This document shows, piece by piece, positions 3,425 to 6,216 of a DNA stretch of 6,216 nt (its first letter is position 1; each line of letters begins with the position of its first letter). The DNA comes from Myxococcales bacterium (GTDB taxonomy: Bacteria > Myxococcota_A > Polyangia > Nannocystales > Nannocystaceae). The notes beneath the pieces were generated by a model. The model was not told the DNA's origin. It ran no database searches and was given only the letters and a program-made list of their open reading frames with translations. The DNA lies in the NCBI GenBank assembly GCA_020431135.1, contig JAGQIT010000547.1:1-6216 (forward strand), written 5' to 3'. The position numbers and the translations under genes were made by a program.

Positions 3425-6216
3425 TCAGCGCTCGTCGCTCGCGGCCCGGAGCCGCGGCGCGCGGGTCAGGGTCGACGCGAGGCGATCGATGCGGATCGGC
3501 TTGCTGAGGTAGGCGTCCATCCCCGCGTCGAGGCAGCGGCGGCGATCGTCGTCGGCCGAGTGCGCGGTCAGGGCGACGATGAAGGGCTGGCGCGCGTCCG
3601 CGAGCTCGTGGCGGATCAGGCGGGTGGTGTCGAGGCCGTCGCGCTCGGGCATCTGCACGTCCATCAAGACGACGTCGTAGGGGCGCTCGTTGATCGCCTC
3701 GAGGGCCGCCTGCCCCGACTGGACCGCGTCGGCGCGGTAGCCCAGCGCCTTGAGCATGCCGAGGATGACGACTTGGTTCGTCGGGTTGTCCTCGGCGAGG
3801 AGGATGCGCAGCGCGTGGTGCTCCCCCGGGGGCGCGGTGAAGTTGGGCGGGGCGGCGCGCGACGGGGTCGGCGCAGGCGCGGCGCGGCGGAGCGGGAGCT
3901 CGAGCGTGAAGGTCGAGCCGCGGCCGAGGGCGCTCTCGAGGCGCAGCTCGCCGCCCATCGCCCGCGCGAGGCGGCGGCTGATCACGAGGCCGAGGCCGGT
4001 GCCGCCGTACTGCCGCGAGGTCGAGGCGTCGGCCTGCGTGAAGGGCTTGAAGATCCGCGCCTGCTGATCGGGCGACATGCCGATGCCTGTGTCGCGGATC
4101 TTGAAGGTGACGGCGTCGGTGTCCGGGGTGTGCGCGACCGCGAGGTCGATGCGCCCGCGCTCAGTGAACTTCACCGCGTTGCTCATCAGGTTGACGAGGA
4201 TCTGGAGGACGCGCGTCGCGTCGCCGACGAGCGTCGCCGGCGCCGAGGCGTCGACGTCGACGGTCAGCTCGAGGCCCTTGTCGGCGGCCTGCTGGGCGAG
4301 GAGGCTGCGGGCCGCGAGGACGCAGGCGCGGAGCTCGAACGAGCGCGACTCGAGGTCGAGCTCGCCGGCCTCGATCTTCGAGAAGTCGAGGACGTCGCTG
4401 ATCAGCGCGAGGAGGAGGTCGCTGCTCGTCTGGATCGTCGTGATGTACTTCTCCTGCTGGGCGCTGAGGGCGGTGTGCTTGAGGAGCTCGGCCATGCCGA
4501 TGACCGCGTTGAGCGGCGTCCGCAGCTCGTGGCTCATCGTCGCCAGGAAGTCGCTCTTCGCCTGGCTCGCCGCGTTCGCGGCGTCGCGGGCCCGGCGGAG
4601 GTCGGCCTCGAGGGCCTTGCGCGCGGTGATGTCGAAGGCGATCCCGCCGACGTCGATCGCGTCGTGGGCCCCGCGGACCGGGAAGCGCGTCACCAGGCAG
4701 GTCTTCGGCGCCGCCGGATCGCCGGTGAGCTGCTCGTGGGTGCGGACGTGGTTGTCGCGGATGATCTCGAGGTTTTGGTTCTCGCACTCGATCGCCTGGG
4801 GCGGCGGCAGCCACTCGCGGAAGCTGCGGCCGACGACCCGCTCCGCCGGGCGCCCGATCTGCTCGCAGTAGGCGCGGTTGGCGAAGAGCACGCGGCCGTC
4901 GGCGCCGTGGAGGAAGGCGGGGCCGGGGAAGTGGTCGAGGAAGGCGGCGAAGCGGGCCTCGCTCTCGCGCAGCGCCCGCTCGGCCTCCTTGCGCTCGTGG
5001 ATGTCGAGGAGCGATCCGGAGATGCGCACCGGCGTATCGGACTCGTCGCAGATCACCTCGCCGAGCGACTGGACCCAGCGGATCGTCCCGTCCGGGAGGC
5101 CGAGCCGGCCCTCGACGCGGTAGGGGCTCCTGTTGGCGATGGCCTGGTTGACCTGGTCGGCGATGTACTCGCGCTCCTCGGGGACGAGGCACTGCAGCGC
5201 GCGCTCGAGGGTCGGCTCGTAGCCGCCGGGCTCATAGCCGCAGATCCTGTAGAACTCGTCGGAGAGGTAGCAGGCGCCCGTGGCGATGTCGAGCTCCCAG
5301 CTCCCGAGGTGGGCGATCGCCTCGGCGGCGGCGAGGCGGCGCATGTGCTCGCGGCTCTCGAGCTCCATCGTCCGCGCCTCGGTGACGTCCTGGAAGTAGG
5401 TCGACAGGCCGCCGGGGGACGGGTAGACGCGGACCGCGAACCACCGGTTGCTCTTCGGCGCGTGGTAGTCGACCTCGACGGGGGCCTCCTCCTCGAGGGC
5501 GCTCAGGAGGGCGACGTGGAGGTCGCCGTCGCGGGCCTCGGGGATGACCTCCCACAGGCTCCTGTCGACGAGCGCCTGCGGCGGCGCGCCGAGGAGGGCG
5601 GCGCCGTGGCGGTTGATGTAGCGGATCGTGCAGTCGCGGTCGATGGCGATGAACGCCTCGGTGATGCTGTCGAGGAGGCTGGACGTCTGGGCGCTGAGCT
5701 CCTGGAGGTGCTCCTCCATGCGCTTGCGCTCGCTGATGTCGTGGGCGATCACCTGGACGACGGACTCGCCGGAGGCCGAGGGGAGCGGCGAGGCGCTGAC
5801 CCAGAAGGCCCGCTGCTGGCCGCGGAGGGTGTGGTGGACGTCGCCGTGGACGACCTTGCCGGTGGCGAGCGCCTCGGCGAAGAGGGCGAGGATGCCGGGC
5901 GCCGCCTCGTTCAGCGGGAGCTCGGCGAGGCGGCTGCCGAGGACCTCCTGCGGCGCCACGCCGAGGACGCGGCCGGCCTCGGCGTTGAGGAGCTGGATGG
6001 CGCCGTCGCTGGTGAAGACGCCGATCGCGACGCCGGCGTGGTCGATGAGGTCGCGGTAGCGGGCTTGGTTCTCGTGGAGGGCCGACGTCGCTGACTTGCG
6101 CTCGCTGATGTCGGCGATCACGCCGACGGCGGCGGTGACCTTCCCGTCGTCGTCGTGCACCAGCCTGACCGAGAGGTCACCCCAGAAGAGGCTGCCGTCG
6201 GCGCGGATGTAGCGGA
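3425..6216 (-). CDS. Multi-PAS hybrid sensor histidine kinase/response regulator, N-terminus beyond window
   Basis: This is a two-component hybrid kinase: PAS domains sense a signal, the kinase autophosphorylates a histidine, and the phosphate passes to the fused receiver. The frame is open to the right edge. The GTG at 6158-6160 is an internal valine, since the codons before it (FWGDLSVRLV) belong to a PAS fold, so the gene is 5'-partial with 929 residues visible. In visible numbering the order is: end of PAS-A 1-39; PAS-B about 46-165; PAS-C about 170-281; PAS-D about 291-409 (PAS_3-like, GSWELD and DGTIRWVQS); PAS-E about 414-533; HisKA about 553-618 with MSHELRTPL and phospho-His562 (4529-4531); HATPase about 661-775 with N-box Asn675/Asn679, G1 DTGIGM and G2 GGTGLGL; a Pro/Ala linker; REC 802-918 with Glu808/Asp809, phospho-Asp852 (3659-3661), Thr883 and Lys905. 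All catalytic residues are intact. PAS units end in DISERK/DIHERK/DITARK linkers. No membrane segment is visible, and no heme or flavin ligand can be assigned. No partner regulator is adjacent, so it is an orphan here; an Hpt partner would normally be elsewhere. Confidence 0.96.
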   Translation of the reverse strand, partial: RYIRADGSLFWGDLSVRLVHDDDGKVTAAVGVIADISERKSATSALHENQARYRDLIDHAGVAIGVFTSDGAIQLLNAEAGRVLGVAPQEVLGSRLAELPLNEAAPGILALFAEALATGKVVHGDVHHTLRGQQRAFWVSASPLPSASGESVVQVIAHDISERKRMEEHLQELSAQTSSLLDSITEAFIAIDRDCTIRYINRHGAALLGAPPQALVDRSLWEVIPEARDGDLHVALLSALEEEAPVEVDYHAPKSNRWFAVRVYPSPGGLSTYFQDVTEARTMELESREHMRRLAAAEAIAHLGSWELDIATGACYLSDEFYRICGYEPGGYEPTLERALQCLVPEEREYIADQVNQAIANRSPYRVEGRLGLPDGTIRWVQSLGEVICDESDTPVRISGSLLDIHERKEAERALRESEARFAAFLDHFPGPAFLHGADGRVLFANRAYCEQIGRPAERVVGRSFREWLPPPQAIECENQNLEIIRDNHVRTHEQLTGDPAAPKTCLVTRFPVRGAHDAIDVGGIAFDITARKALEADLRRARDAANAASQAKSDFLATMSHELRTPLNAVIGMAELLKHTALSAQQEKYITTIQTSSDLLLALISDVLDFSKIEAGELDLESRSFELRACVLAARSLLAQQAADKGLELTVDVDASAPATLVGDATRVLQILVNLMSNAVKFTERGRIDLAVAHTPDTDAVTFKIRDTGIGMSPDQQARIFKPFTQADASTSRQYGGTGLGLVISRRLARAMGGELRLESALGRGSTFTLELPLRRAAPAPTPSRAAPPNFTAPPGEHHALRILLAEDNPTNQVVILGMLKALGYRADAVQSGQAALEAINERPYDVVLMDVQMPERDGLDTTRLIRHELADARQPFIVALTAHSADDDRRRCLDAGMDAYLSKPIRIDRLASTLTRAPRLRAASDER

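Noticed and set aside
3560..6094. Very long open frame (844 codons) on the plus strand opposite the kinase
   Set aside because: It mirrors the kinase codons: strong third-position G/C in the real gene removes stops from the antisense frame. The product is a low-complexity mix of Ala, Arg, Glu, Gly, Val and Asp with no domain, and the minus strand carries an unmistakable complete kinase.
6158..6160. GTG as the start of the hybrid kinase
   Set aside because: The 18 codons upstream are open and encode the preceding beta-strands of a PAS domain, so the GTG is an internal valine of a gene that runs off the window.

Overview
The window is very GC-rich (by eye around 70 % or more, with strong G/C at third codon positions). 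It encodes a periplasm-exported beta-barrel-like protein, a cytochrome P450 and a long multi-PAS hybrid histidine kinase. That mix suggests a Gram-negative bacterium with a large genome, most like the Myxococcota (Polyangia type). This assignment is inference from style and gene content, because no phylogenetic marker is present.

Layout, left to right: (1) the 3' three quarters of a cytochrome P450 gene (+), cut by the left edge; (2) a 154-base spacer with a tandem octamer repeat and an AT-rich inverted repeat; (3) a peroxidase-related AhpD/CMD-family gene (+, 1182-1748) that reads through an in-frame TGA at 1425-1427; (4) a convergent gene (-, 1751-2635) for an exported protein with a C-terminal barrel-like domain, its stop only 2 bases from that of gene 3; (5) a 415-base divergent spacer with a tandem decamer repeat and a plausible sigma70-type promoter; (6) a 66-residue hypothetical protein (+, 3051-3251) with a good Shine-Dalgarno; (7) a spacer of about 170 bases packed with inverted repeats; (8) a multi-PAS hybrid sensor kinase (-) cut by the right edge.

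The main discovery is gene 3. The TGA replaces the second cysteine of the AhpD CxxC redox motif (Cys79-Val-Tyr-Sec82). Family homology continues in the same frame for 106 more codons. A perfect 7-bp stem with a CGGGTT loop starts 17 bases after the TGA, matching the geometry of a bacterial SECIS element. The gene is therefore best read as one 188-residue selenoprotein, which routine gene calling would truncate to 81 residues. AhpD-like selenoproteins are already reported, so the family is not new, but this locus would be mis-annotated by default.

The genes do not form an obvious pathway. The P450 and selenoprotein lie in the same direction but are separated by 154 bases. The other genes alternate in strand, so each is probably its own transcription unit. 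No mobile element, CRISPR array, tRNA or rRNA was seen.
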